Source: CAYSPU01 sp964432995
GTDB taxonomy: Bacteria; Verrucomicrobiota; Verrucomicrobiia; Limisphaerales; JAHDYP01
Direction: 5' to 3'
Length of the DNA: 35,488 nucleotides
NCBI GenBank assembly: GCA_964432995.1
Contig: CAYSPU010000020.1
Location: 1-35,488, forward strand
Below the pieces are notes generated by a model, which was not told where the DNA came from, searched no databases, and saw only the letters and a list, made by a program, of their open reading frames with translations. The position numbers and the translations under genes were made by a program. Positions 16,359-24,517 of the stretch are shown in pieces. Within the stretch, counting starts at the first letter, position 1. Each line of letters starts with the position of its first letter.

Positions 16359-18182
16359 ATGAAATCCCGCACCGTTTGGTCGATCGTCCTGGCTTTGTCC
16401 GGGGTGACGGTTTCCCTGCCGGCGGCCGCGTTCGAGCATTTCATCACGGCCGAAGGCGACGAACTCCGGGACGGTTCCCAGCCGTTTCGCTTCATTTCCT
16501 TCAACATCCCGAACCTGCATCTGGTCGAGGACAACCTGCCGTTCGCGGAGACCAATCCGTGGCGCTTGCCGGATCGCTTCGAGATTGCCGACGCGCTCGA
16601 GGCGGTGCGCCAACAGGGCGGCCTGGTGGTGCGCCCCTACGTGCTCTCGGTGGTGCGGACCAATGACACGCCGGGCGCGCCGCGGCATGTGCTGGGGCCG
16701 GGTCAGTTCAACGAGGTGGCGTTTCGGACTCTGGATCTCGTCCTGCAGGTCGCCGGCGAAAAGGGGATCCGCGTGATCCTCCCGCTGGTGGACAACTGGA
16801 GCTGGTGGGGCGGCATCGCCGAATACGCCGGGTTCCGCGGGAAACCCAAGGAGGCGTTTTGGACCGACCCGCAGATCATCGCGGACTTTCAGGAGACCAT
16901 CCGGTTTGTGGTTCTGCGCACGAACACGCTGACCGGCGTTCCCTACCGGCAGGATCCGGCGATTCTCGCCTGGGAGACGGGCAACGAACTCGAGTCCCCG
17001 GCTTCCTGGACCCGGACCATCGCCGCCTACCTCAAGCGTCTGGACCCGCAGCACCTGGTGATCGACGGCTTTCACTCGACCGTTCTGCGCGAGGACTCGC
17101 TGGCCATCCCCGAGGTGGACGTGGTGACCACGCACCATTACCCGGGGGGCCGCAAGAGTTACGCCGAATTGGCGTGCGAGAACATGGCGAAGGCGCGGGG
17201 GCGGAAACCCTATTTCGTCGGCGAGTTCGGTTTTGTGGAGACTTCCGCGGTGCAATCGTTGCTCGACGCGGTGGTGGAGAGCGGGGTGTCGGGGGCGCTG
17301 GTCTGGAGTCTGCGGTTTCGGAGTCGCGACGGTGGTTTCTACTGGCATTCGGAACCGTTGGGCGACAACAGATACAAGGCCTATCACTGGCCGGGGTTTG
17401 CGTCGGGGGAGGCTTACGACGAGATCGGACTGCTGACCTTGCTGCAGAAGAAGGCGTTCGAGATCCGCGGGCTGCCGTTGCCCGCGCCCCGACTGCCCGC
17501 CACGCCCAAGTTGCTGCCCACCCGCGATGCCACCGCCCTCACCTGGCAGGGATCCGCCGGGGCCACGAGCTACGTCGTCGAGCGATCGTCGGAGCCCCGC
17601 GGCCCCTTCCAGGTGGTGGCGGACGCGGTGGACGAGACCGCGGTCCAGCATCGGCCGTTGTTCGCCGATCTGCACGCCCCGCCGGGGCGCTGGTTCTATC
17701 GGGTCCGCGCCCGGAACGCGGCGGGTCTTTCCCCAGCCTCAGCGGTCGAGGGGCCCATTGAAGTCACGGGAAGCGCACTGGTCGACGAGTTGGTGGACTT
17801 GTCGAATACGTATGCCGCGCAAGGGAAGCTCGAGTTGCGGACGCGCGATTGCCGTCAGACCAAGGAGGACGCCCATCGGCTCGAAGGTCAGGAGGGCAGT
17901 TGGGTCGTCTACCGCCTGCCGGAGACGATCCGCCGGGCGCGGTGGTTCGCCTTCTTCCCGAAGGCGATCGACGAGTTCACGGCGAGCGTCTCCGCCGACG
18001 GTCAGACTTATGAAACGGTCGACGTGCGCACCCGGGCGATCAGCAGCGGGGCGGGCGATTACGGCTACTGGAATCCGGCGGTCTTCGAGTGCCGTGCGCT
18101 GCCCGCCGGCACCCGGTTCCTGAAGATCGAGTTCCGCGGCACCGCGCAGATTGGACGCGTTGAGATCGCCTGCGGAGGGTAA
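16359..18182 (+). CDS. Secreted GH5-family endo-beta-mannanase-like enzyme with FN3 and C-terminal beta domains
   Basis: A retaining glycoside hydrolase of family 5 (clan A), most like endo-beta-1,4-mannanases, acting outside the cytoplasm. It has 607 residues with signal peptide MKSRTVWSIVLALSGVTVSL ending PAAA. The TIM-barrel covers about 27-375: RFISFNIPNLHL at the first strand, VILPLVDNWSWWGG, the acid/base in WETGNELESP (Glu210), TTHHYPG, and the nucleophile in FVGEFGF (Glu289). An FN3-like domain follows at about 385-470 (ALTWQGSAGATSYVVERS, YRVRARNAAGLSP). The C-terminal ~120 residues have no family I can name but look like a carbohydrate-binding beta-sandwich. ATG 16359 is the start that leads into the signal peptide. 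The upstream propeller protein is co-directional, and the convergent GH130 gene fits mannan use. Exact substrate is inferred. Confidence 0.88.
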   Translation: MKSRTVWSIVLALSGVTVSLPAAAFEHFITAEGDELRDGSQPFRFISFNIPNLHLVEDNLPFAETNPWRLPDRFEIADALEAVRQQGGLVVRPYVLSVVRTNDTPGAPRHVLGPGQFNEVAFRTLDLVLQVAGEKGIRVILPLVDNWSWWGGIAEYAGFRGKPKEAFWTDPQIIADFQETIRFVVLRTNTLTGVPYRQDPAILAWETGNELESPASWTRTIAAYLKRLDPQHLVIDGFHSTVLREDSLAIPEVDVVTTHHYPGGRKSYAELACENMAKARGRKPYFVGEFGFVETSAVQSLLDAVVESGVSGALVWSLRFRSRDGGFYWHSEPLGDNRYKAYHWPGFASGEAYDEIGLLTLLQKKAFEIRGLPLPAPRLPATPKLLPTRDATALTWQGSAGATSYVVERSSEPRGPFQVVADAVDETAVQHRPLFADLHAPPGRWFYRVRARNAAGLSPASAVEGPIEVTGSALVDELVDLSNTYAAQGKLELRTRDCRQTKEDAHRLEGQEGSWVVYRLPETIRRARWFAFFPKAIDEFTASVSADGQTYETVDVRTRAISSGAGDYGYWNPAVFECRALPAGTRFLKIEFRGTAQIGRVEIACGG

Positions 18183-18224
18183 GAGGTGGGACGCGGATTC
18201 CGCGGCTTCGCGCGAACGAGAGTA

Positions 18225-18276
18225 GACGGTAGGGCGACCTCTCCGAGGGCGCCGGTGGAGTGTCGTCGCTGCAGGT
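18225..18276 (+). repeat. Island C, 52-bp module, first direct copy
   Basis: Starts GACGGTAGGGCGACCTCTCC and ends GTCGTCGCTGCAGGT. It is identical except for one base to 18608-18659, and a shorter relative lies at 22268-22318. It lies 43 bp after the GH5 stop. Confidence 0.85.
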
Positions 18277-18304
18277 CAAGAGGACTCGCCTCGGGTGCCG
18301 GACC

Positions 18305-18323
18305 GCCCGCCGTCCCGGCGGGC
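18305..18323. repeat. 19-nt GC hairpin module, copy 2
   Basis: Same 19-mer as at 16177-16195. Together with the following ~85 bp (to about 18405, including CGCCGGCTCGCTGCTGCTGC) it matches 22476-22575, so this is a ~100-bp repeated block. Confidence 0.75.
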
Positions 18324-18456
18324 AGCAGCCCCACACGCCGGACACGCCTTCGAACCTCTGGCCGCCTCCCGCCGGCTCGCTGCTGCTGCGACCGAGGGAC
18401 CAGCCTCCGCCAAGGCTACGGCTTGGCAAGCCGGTCGCGCTCCGCACGGCTGCGGC

Positions 18457-18475
18457 TCCAGACGAGCCGCGGTCC
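18457..18475 (-). repeat. Partial inverted copy of the ~72-nt repeat
   Basis: TCCAGACGAGCCGCGGTCC is the reverse complement of the left end of the 72-nt element at 22392 and 35110. Only this end is recognisable here. No gene is visible in 18183-18689. Confidence 0.65.
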
Positions 18476-18607
18476 GAAGCCTGGCGGACGGGCGATGGTC
18501 TGACCGCGAACCCGCCCTTCCGATCGGCTCCTCTCGAGTTGCAGCCGAAGATGTCAGGCGTGTTCGGCGCGCCCGGAAGTTGCGCCCTACCATCGGCATT
18601 TGGAGTC

Positions 18608-18659
18608 GACGGTAGGGCGACCTCTCCGAGGGCGCCGCTGGAGTGTCGTCGCTGCAGGT
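18608..18659 (+). repeat. Island C, 52-bp module, second direct copy
   Basis: 51 of 52 bases match 18225-18276. It is followed by GAGAAGACCCGCGGCCGG, like the right end of the 72-nt element, and runs up to the 3' end of the GH130 gene. The preceding ~50 bp (from 18558) match 22193-22267 apart from a 24-bp unit present only there. Confidence 0.85.
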
Positions 18660-18689
18660 GGAGAAGACCCGCGGCCGGACCGCGGCGCT

Positions 18690-19694
18690 TCAAACCGCCG
18701 AGTTCTCCTTGAGGAAATCGATGATTTCGTCCACCTGGCAGAAGGCGAGGCCGGTGACGGTATCGGCGGCTCCGTAGTAGAGGGCGATGCGACCGGTGGC
18801 GGCATCGGCCAGGGCGGCGCACGGGAAGACGACGTTCGGGACGTCGCCGACGCACTCGTAGGTTTTCTGCGGGGAGAGAAGGTAGGGTTTGCTGCGATAG
18901 AGGACTTTCCACGGCTGCTCGCGGTCGAGGAGGGCGACACCCATGCTGTAGACGAAACCGTTACAACTGGTGAGCACGCCGTGGTAGAAGAGCAGCCAGC
19001 CCTCGGTGGTCTCGATGGGGATGGGGCCGGCCCCGACTTTCGTGCATTGCCAGGTCACACCCCCCTGCCGCTTCGGCGCCATCACGTGCCGATGGCAACC
19101 CCAGTGAACCAGGTCGGGGCTCGTGCTGTAGAAGATGTCGCCGAAGGGCGTGTGGCCGGTGTCGCTCGGCCGACTCAGCATCGCATATTTGCCCCCGATC
19201 TTGCGGGGGAAGAGCACCCCGTTGCGGTTGTAGGGCAGGAAGGCGTTCTCCATCTGGTGGAAGGTGCGGAAGTCGTCGGTGTATCCCACGCCAATGGTGT
19301 AGCCGTGGTAGTTGTTGCACCAGGTGACATAGTAGCGGCCCTCGATCTCCACCACCCGCGGATCGTAGGCCTCGACAAAAGCGCCGATCTCCGGGTCGGG
19401 GCATTTCCAGCGGATGGGTTCGGGATCGATCTCGAAGTGGATCCCATCCCGACTGCGGCCGCTATGGATGCGCATGTTGCGGGTGGTGTCGTCCACGCGG
19501 AACACGCCGGCGAACGCCTTGCCGAACGGCACCACGGCGCTGTTGAAGACGCTGTTGGCGCACGGGATGATGTCACGCGGGATGACCGGGTTCTGGCGGT
19601 AGCGCCAGACGACGTGCGCGTCGTTCGGGGGACGTTTCTCCCACGGGATGTTCGGGAGGTTGGGGCCGAGGATGGTCTTCTTCGAGGTCTTCAT
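18690..19694 (-). CDS. GH130 family beta-mannoside phosphorylase-like protein
   Basis: Cytoplasmic enzyme of glycoside hydrolase family 130, which mostly phosphorolyses beta-mannosides to give alpha-mannose 1-phosphate. The 334 residues have no signal peptide. Conserved blocks of the five-bladed propeller: NPVIPRDIIPCANSVFNSAV (about 35-54), AYDPRVVEIEGRYYVTWCN (109-127) whose Asp111 is the expected general acid, NRNGVLFPRKIGGKYAMLSR (156-175), GHTPFGDIFYSTSPDLVHWG, GAGPIPIETTEGWLLFYHG and YECVGDVPNVVFPCAALAD. Linkage and partner sugar differ among GH130 subfamilies and I do not assign one. It converges on the GH5 gene across repeat island C, so it is not in its operon, but neighbouring placement supports use of mannan fragments. 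Confidence 0.93.
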   Translation of the reverse strand: MKTSKKTILGPNLPNIPWEKRPPNDAHVVWRYRQNPVIPRDIIPCANSVFNSAVVPFGKAFAGVFRVDDTTRNMRIHSGRSRDGIHFEIDPEPIRWKCPDPEIGAFVEAYDPRVVEIEGRYYVTWCNNYHGYTIGVGYTDDFRTFHQMENAFLPYNRNGVLFPRKIGGKYAMLSRPSDTGHTPFGDIFYSTSPDLVHWGCHRHVMAPKRQGGVTWQCTKVGAGPIPIETTEGWLLFYHGVLTSCNGFVYSMGVALLDREQPWKVLYRSKPYLLSPQKTYECVGDVPNVVFPCAALADAATGRIALYYGAADTVTGLAFCQVDEIIDFLKENSAV

Positions 19695-20072
19695 GAGTCG
19701 GATCGTTGCGGGAGCGACTGTAGAGCAGCGTGCAGGAAATGACAGGTTCTTTGTTGCCTCTAAGGAGAGAAGTGGCGCTCAAGATCTCCGCATCCGATCG
19801 CCAGGCGCGACGGCAGCGGCGCAGCATGAAGCCGGTGCGGGGAACTGCTGCCGGAAAGCGGCGCGGCCGCGCGCGCACTCCACGACGCTGGCGCGATTTC
19901 GCACGCGCACCTGAGCACGCTGGCCGTCTCGGAGTGCGCCGCCGCCGCGGCGCTTTCGGAGCACCCGTGAACGAGAACCGGCCTGCGCGAATGGCTTCGG
20001 CGGATTCTCCTCACAGCCCTGTGCTGCTCGAAGAGGGTTGAAGTGCTACCGGCTGACTGGGAGGTGCGGGCA

Positions 20073-20106
20073 AGAGAAACCCGCCTCCCAACGAGCGGGA
20101 GGCGGG
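20073..20106 (-). terminator. Rho-independent terminator for the NCS1 permease gene
   Basis: Read on the minus strand, CCCGCCTCCC and GGGAGGCGGG (20097-20106 and 20080-20089) form a perfect 10-bp stem with a 7-nt loop, followed by the T-rich TTTCTCTTG. It lies about 50 bp beyond the permease stop. The remainder of 19695-20072, upstream of the GH130 gene, holds nothing else I recognise. Confidence 0.85.
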
Positions 20107-20157
20107 CGTGAGATGCGAAGCCAAGCCCGGCGATCCGGTGGGAGCCGGATCCGCCGA

Positions 20158-21579
20158 TTACTTGGCGGCCTTGGCGGCAGGCATCGGGACGACGCGCGAC
20201 TGCAAACCGGCTTTGGCGGCCAGGAAGTAGACGACCGCGCCGACGAGCATCGCCCAGACCGGCGCCAGCGGGAGGGGGATTCCGAGGTTGGGCATGATGC
20301 CCACCACGAAGCCAAAGCCCCACGCGAGCCAGCCGGCCGGGTTGAAGCCGTCACGCGGCCCCGCCCACCTGCAGCCATTCAGCATGTAATCGACGGCCAT
20401 GGCGCCGCAGATGGGGCCGAAGGAAGCGCCGATGATGTTGAAGACCGGGACCAGGCTGCCGGCCTGCTTCGAGATGGCCAGCAGGATGGCGACGGCGGTG
20501 CCGATGCCGACCGAGACGAACGGGTTCACCTTCGAGAGCGTGGTCTTGAAGCTGTTCGCCGCGATGAACGCCGAGAAGCAGGCCGCCGGGAAGGCGGCAA
20601 TCGCCAGCGCAAACTGGATCCATTTGCCCGCTGTGGCCCCGAGCACGATGGGAATCAGCGAGAAGGCGTCCATGGTGACTTTGCCATCCTTGGCGGCGGC
20701 TTTGGCGTAGTCTGGGTTGCCATAGGCGCCGGCCACGATGAGCATCGCCAAGCCCGCAGTGAAAACGATGGCCACCGCAATGCCGATGAACCCACCCATG
20801 TGAACATCGCGTTCATCCCGGCTGTTGGTGCCGAAGTCGACGCCCGCCGCCCCGGCCGTGGCGAAGAAGCCGACGACGTAGGTGACGATGAAAGCAAAGA
20901 GCATGAACGGCGACAGGGCCGCCGGGGCATTGGCGACCGTGTCCTGGTGCAGTTTCACAAACTCATCGGCCTTGAAACTGCCCAGGCTGCCGGCAGTCAT
21001 GAAAAACATCACCAGGAGCGTGGCCAGCGGGATCAGCGGCAGGTAGGTCGCCACCCGCGCCACATATTGAATCCCCAGCAGACCCAGGAACGCCGCGAGG
21101 GCGCCGTAAATGATCATCGTGATGACCGACTTGAACGGAACGGCCTGGTCCGCCAGCGAGCCGGGATCGACACTGGTGATGGCCAGCGAGGCGAAGTAGA
21201 TGTTCACGCCCAACCACCCGAACTGCAGGATGCCCATCAGGAAGCCGGGCAGAACAAAGCCGCCTTTGGTCCCGAAGGTTGAGGTGCCGACGATGTAGAG
21301 CGGGAGGCCGGTTTTTTGGCCCATGATGCCGAGCACGACATAGTAGAAGGCGTGGCAGAGGAGGGCGGCGAAGGCCAGGCTGAGAACCGCCGCCCAGACG
21401 CCGTGGGAGAGCACGCCACCGGCGTTGGGCGCACCGGTCGATCCCATCCAAAACACGAACCAGAGGAAGATGCCCGCATACGTCGGGGCGGTGTTCTTGA
21501 ACCATGGCGCCCGCTTGTCCATCGGGTTCGGAACCGCCTTGGCGATATACGAAGGGAGTTGGCTGTCCTGGGTATTCAT
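20158..21579 (-). CDS. NCS1-type nucleobase permease (CodB/purine-cytosine permease-like)
   Basis: Inner-membrane symporter of the nucleobase:cation symporter-1 family, 473 residues with about twelve hydrophobic helices. ATG 21579 is chosen; 14 further in-frame residues upstream look unrelated. Family features: an N-terminal cytoplasmic stretch, then YAGIFLWFVFWMGSTGAPNA in helix 1, the region SHGVWAAVLSLAFAALLCHA, GTKGGFVLPGFLMGILQFGW with the conserved Gln and Trp of helix 3, GAAGVDFGTNSRDERDVHMGG, and GASFGPICGAMAVDYML, similar to the 'GP..G....DY' stretch of CodB. The substrate is probably a pyrimidine or purine base, but could be a related compound such as allantoin or hydantoin. It follows ndk by 38 bp on the same strand, so the two may be co-transcribed. 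Confidence 0.85.
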   Translation of the reverse strand: MNTQDSQLPSYIAKAVPNPMDKRAPWFKNTAPTYAGIFLWFVFWMGSTGAPNAGGVLSHGVWAAVLSLAFAALLCHAFYYVVLGIMGQKTGLPLYIVGTSTFGTKGGFVLPGFLMGILQFGWLGVNIYFASLAITSVDPGSLADQAVPFKSVITMIIYGALAAFLGLLGIQYVARVATYLPLIPLATLLVMFFMTAGSLGSFKADEFVKLHQDTVANAPAALSPFMLFAFIVTYVVGFFATAGAAGVDFGTNSRDERDVHMGGFIGIAVAIVFTAGLAMLIVAGAYGNPDYAKAAAKDGKVTMDAFSLIPIVLGATAGKWIQFALAIAAFPAACFSAFIAANSFKTTLSKVNPFVSVGIGTAVAILLAISKQAGSLVPVFNIIGASFGPICGAMAVDYMLNGCRWAGPRDGFNPAGWLAWGFGFVVGIMPNLGIPLPLAPVWAMLVGAVVYFLAAKAGLQSRVVPMPAAKAAK

Positions 21580-21617
21580 GGCGCTTCTTATTGGCTGTTC
21601 GTCAGCCAACCGCAAGC

Positions 21618-22067
21618 TCAAAAACCGCGGAACCAGATCCGGATCTCGCGGCGGGCCGACACCGCCGAATCGGCCGCATGCACCAGGTTTCCCAGGGCGC
21701 GATCGGCCGCATCGGCCAGAGCGATGCTGTCGGCGCTCAAGTCGCCGCGGACGGTTCCCGCCGGGGCCTGCAAAGGGTCTGTGGGACCAATCAGCGCCCG
21801 CACTTTGGCGATGGCATTTGGGCCGACGAGGATCACGGCGAACACCTCCCGCCCGATCAACGACCGGGCGTTGCGCGCAAAGGCCTCCGGATGTTGGACG
21901 CGCAGCTCGGCGTAGTGCGCGGCAAACCGGGCCCGGGTGAACCGTGAACGGCGGACGTCCTTGAGCCGGAGGCCGGCGCGCTCAAACCGCGCCAGGATCT
22001 CGCCGCACAGACCGCGCTCCAGGGCGTCCGGCTTGAGCAACACCAACGTCTCCTCAGTCGGTCGCAT
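21618..22067 (-). CDS. ndk: Nucleoside diphosphate kinase
   Basis: Cytoplasmic enzyme that moves the gamma-phosphate from ATP to other NDPs through a phospho-histidine. The 149 residues from ATG 22067 match the family's usual 140-150. TLVLLKPDALERGL carries the nucleotide-binding Lys12; GPTDP, AGTVRGDL and the active-site NLVHAADS with His130 follow. The canonical active-site motif is NxxHGSDS, so Gly-Ser is replaced here by Ala-Ala while the catalytic His and Asp are kept. The middle of the protein (RSLIGREVFAVILVGPNA) is normal. Upstream (on the minus strand) lies repeat island D; downstream is the nucleobase permease, giving a small nucleotide-supply pair. Confidence 0.93.
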   Translation of the reverse strand: MRPTEETLVLLKPDALERGLCGEILARFERAGLRLKDVRRSRFTRARFAAHYAELRVQHPEAFARNARSLIGREVFAVILVGPNAIAKVRALIGPTDPLQAPAGTVRGDLSADSIALADAADRALGNLVHAADSAVSARREIRIWFRGF

Positions 22068-22192
22068 GGAGGGTAATCCTCGCGACCGGCCCCGTGCCGT
22101 CAAGGGGCAAACCGCCACCCGGATCCTCGCGCACGTCGCGCTGGGAATTCGTTCGTCCCCCGTCGTCGCGCGGTTTTCGCCCTTGCGGACGG

Positions 22193-22267
22193 GCGTGTTC
22201 GGCGCGCCCGGAGGCCTGCTCGCGAGCTCTGCTCGGAGTCGCGCCCTACCATCGGCATCTGGAGTAA
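22193..22267 (+). repeat. Island D, module with one 24-bp CTCGCGAG unit
   Basis: Matches 18558-18607 at both ends (GCGTGTTCGGCGCGCCCGGA and CGCCCTACCATCGGCAT) but contains an added unit at 22214-22237, GCCTGCTCGCGAGCTCTGCT plus CGGA. That unit is the one tandemly repeated at 35441-35488. This is a filled/empty comparison for the 24-bp unit. Confidence 0.8.
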
Positions 22268-22336
22268 GCGGCAGGGCGACCTCTCCGAGGGCGCCGCTGG
22301 AGTATTGTCGCTGCGGGTCAAGAGGACCCGCGGTCC
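22268..22336 (+). repeat. Island D, copy of the ~50-nt module plus 72-nt element right end
   Basis: AGGGCGACCTCTCCGAGGGC and the following GCCGCTGGAGT match island C and 35302-35325. It is followed by GGTCAAGAGGACCCGCGGTC, ending with the CCGCGGTCC end (22328-22336) of the 72-nt element. Confidence 0.75.
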
Positions 22337-22391
22337 GGAAGAGCCGAGTCGCGGGCGGGAGTGGTTAGGCACCCGCAGCCCGCAAGGTTGG

Positions 22392-22463
22392 GGACCGCGG
22401 CTCGTCTGGAGCCGCAGCCAAGGGTGTGTGCGTTTTGCTGCGGGTCGAGATGACCCGCGGTCC
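22392..22463 (+). repeat. Dispersed 72-nt repeat, intact copy D
   Basis: Ends GGACCGCGG and CCGCGGTCC. It differs from 35110-35181 at only two of 72 positions although 12.7 kb apart, which implies recent copying or gene conversion. Confidence 0.85.
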
Positions 22464-22475
22464 GGGTGCCGGACC

Positions 22476-22575
22476 GCCCGCCGTCCCGGCGGGCAGCAGC
22501 CCCATACGCCGGACGCGCCTCCGAACCTCCGATCATCGCCCGCCGGCTCGCTGCTGCTGCGAGCGGGGGACCGCT
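22476..22575. repeat. 19-nt GC hairpin module plus flank, copy 3
   Basis: The 19-mer hairpin at 22476-22494 followed by a block shared with 18305-18405. Island D as a whole fills the 581-bp gap between ndk and the kinase-MurQ fusion; no gene is visible in it. Confidence 0.75.
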
Positions 22576-22648
22576 CGCGGTCCATAAGGGCCGAGTCGCG
22601 GGCGGCTGCGGGTCGAGCGATTGAGGATTCGCGCGGCTTCGGCCTCGT

Positions 22649-24517
22649 TCAACGTCTCAGCGCGCCGATCGCCGCCTTCACCCTCCACCCCGCCCGCTCC
22701 AGGGCCGCTCGGGCCACCGCAGCTTCAACCCCGGTCAATTCCCGGACGATGCGGACCGCCCGGTCGCGCAGCTTGGCATTCGACGGGTTGAGGTCGACCA
22801 TGAGATTGCTGATGACCTTTCCCAAGCGGACCATCGCCAGCGTCGAGACCATGTTGAGGACCAGTTTGGTCGCCGTGCCCGCCTTCAGCCGCGTTGAGCC
22901 CGTCAACACCTCCGGGCCGACCGACGGCGCGAGGATGACCCGCGGCCGGCGTGATCGGGGCACGCGCAGTCGCGGGTTGAAACAGAGCAACGCCGTGAAG
23001 GCCCCCCGGCGCCGGGCTTCGTCGAGCGCGCCCCAGACGAACGGGGTGCGTCCGCTCGCGGCAATGCCCACGATCACATCGCGCGGCCCGACGCCGCGAA
23101 ACTCCATCGCCCGCCCTCCGGCCGTGGCGTCGTCCTCGGCGCCTTCGGCCGCCTGCCAGAGGGCGCGCTGGCCACCGGCAATGATGCCCTGGACCTGATC
23201 CGGCGGCGCCAGGAACGTCGGCGGGCATTCACTGGCGTCGAGGACACCCAAGCGCCCACTCGTGCCTGCGCCCACGTAGAAGAGCCGTCCCCCGCGGCGG
23301 AAGGCGCGGACCACGGCCCGGATGATCCGGGCAATCTTCGCGCGTTCCGCGCGCAAAGCGACCGGGATCCGCGCGTCTTCGCGCAGCATCAGATCGATCG
23401 CCGATTCGATGGAAAGCCGATCCAGACGGCGCGACCGCGGGTTTCGCTGTTCGGTTGGCGATTCGCGGAGTTCGGCGGAATCCACCTCGGGCAGTGTGCT
23501 GGTGGCTACTGGCCGGGGTGACGGTCGTGCGGTTTGGTTCCCTGACCGGCCGCCGCCGCCGAGTTCCAACGCCAACCGCACCGCCCCCCAGGCACCTTCC
23601 CGGGACAGCGGCACGAAGACCGCATGCGGCCAGCTCTGGCGGATGCGGCGCACCACCGCGCGCCGGAAGCCCGGCTGCCGCAGCAACAACCCCCCGGCCA
23701 GAATGAATCGCGGTGGGGACGGGCGTCGATTCGTCAACCGCCGGGCGCAGGTCAGGGCGTCTTCCGCCAGCTCGACCGCGGTTTCCGCGACCAGTCTCCG
23801 GGCCAATCGATCCCCCTGGGCCGCCGCCGCAAACACTTCCACGGCCAAGGCCGCCACGTCGCCTTTCTCCGCTCGTTGAACCCAGGCGATCAGATCGTCG
23901 GGTTCGCTCAACTGCAGCGCGCGCAACAGGCGCCGGCCGAGTTCGGGCCAGATGCCGTTGGCGTCGCGCTCGCGCAGGACGACGCGCAACGCCCGCATTC
24001 CCAGGTCATAACCACTTCCCTGGTCGCCGAGCAGATGGCCCCAGCCGCCGACCTTGAAGGTGCGGCCGTCGGGGGTGCGGCCCAGGCAACAGGATCCGGT
24101 CCCGCTGAGGACGAGCACGCGGGGAGTGTTGGCCGGGGAATCGTCCGCGGCGAGCAAGGCGGTCTCGAGGTCGTTCGTGGCGTGACAGGGAACGCCCGGC
24201 CAGACGCGTGCGGCGGCCTGGCGGATGCGCGCGCGATCCGTCTCCGCCCGGGCGCCGGCGAGGCCGATGGCCACGGCCTGCAGGTCCTTGGCGGCAACAG
24301 GGAACGACCGGAACAACGACTCGAGCGCGTCATCGTCCAACAAACGGACGTTGGCCGGGCCCGCGGCGAAGCGTTGGAGAAGGCGCCCGTCGGCGGCGGC
24401 CCACAGGGCTACCGTGCGCGTCCCCCCGCCTTCGATGCCGAGGAAGGATGAAGCCTTCGCGTCCCTGCACGGAATTCGCGTCCACCTCCGAGCCCCTCCG
24501 TGTTCATCCGTGTTCAT
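22649..24517 (-). CDS. Fused BadF/NagK-type amino-sugar kinase and MurNAc-6-phosphate etherase
   Basis: A single frame of about 622 residues with two enzyme domains. N-terminal domain, about 24-318: ASKHA kinase of the BadF/NagK/MurK group, with FLGIEGGGTRTVALWA (phosphate 1), NDLETALLA holding the likely base Asp, VLVLSGTGSCCLG (phosphate 2), GGWGHLLGDQGSGYDLG and ILAGGLLL (adenosine). A Pro/Ser/Arg-rich linker spans about 319-355. C-terminal domain, about 356-622: MurQ, with RNPRSRRLDRLS, FYVGAGTSGRLGVLDASECP (catalytic Glu near 429), GIIAGGQRALWQAAEGAEDDA (second Glu near 458-460), GIAASGRTPFV, GSTRLKAGTATKLVLNM and the DLNPSNAKL tail. Expected role: phosphorylate MurNAc, and perhaps GlcNAc, then cleave the lactyl ether to give GlcNAc-6-phosphate. 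ATG 24517 lies in a generic AACACGGATGAACACGG stretch; no later good start exists. Confidence 0.92.
   Translation of the reverse strand: MNTDEHGGARRWTRIPCRDAKASSFLGIEGGGTRTVALWAAADGRLLQRFAAGPANVRLLDDDALESLFRSFPVAAKDLQAVAIGLAGARAETDRARIRQAAARVWPGVPCHATNDLETALLAADDSPANTPRVLVLSGTGSCCLGRTPDGRTFKVGGWGHLLGDQGSGYDLGMRALRVVLRERDANGIWPELGRRLLRALQLSEPDDLIAWVQRAEKGDVAALAVEVFAAAAQGDRLARRLVAETAVELAEDALTCARRLTNRRPSPPRFILAGGLLLRQPGFRRAVVRRIRQSWPHAVFVPLSREGAWGAVRLALELGGGGRSGNQTARPSPRPVATSTLPEVDSAELRESPTEQRNPRSRRLDRLSIESAIDLMLREDARIPVALRAERAKIARIIRAVVRAFRRGGRLFYVGAGTSGRLGVLDASECPPTFLAPPDQVQGIIAGGQRALWQAAEGAEDDATAGGRAMEFRGVGPRDVIVGIAASGRTPFVWGALDEARRRGAFTALLCFNPRLRVPRSRRPRVILAPSVGPEVLTGSTRLKAGTATKLVLNMVSTLAMVRLGKVISNLMVDLNPSNAKLRDRAVRIVRELTGVEAAVARAALERAGWRVKAAIGALRR

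Noticed and set aside
19695..20072. Short frames upstream of the GH130 gene
   Set aside because: Arg/Ala-rich translations without family features; more likely an untranslated spacer.
20038..21282. 414-codon plus-strand frame over the permease
   Set aside because: It is antisense to an NCS1 permease with clear membrane helices and a terminator on the minus strand; its product is rich in Arg, Asp, Glu and His with no domain.
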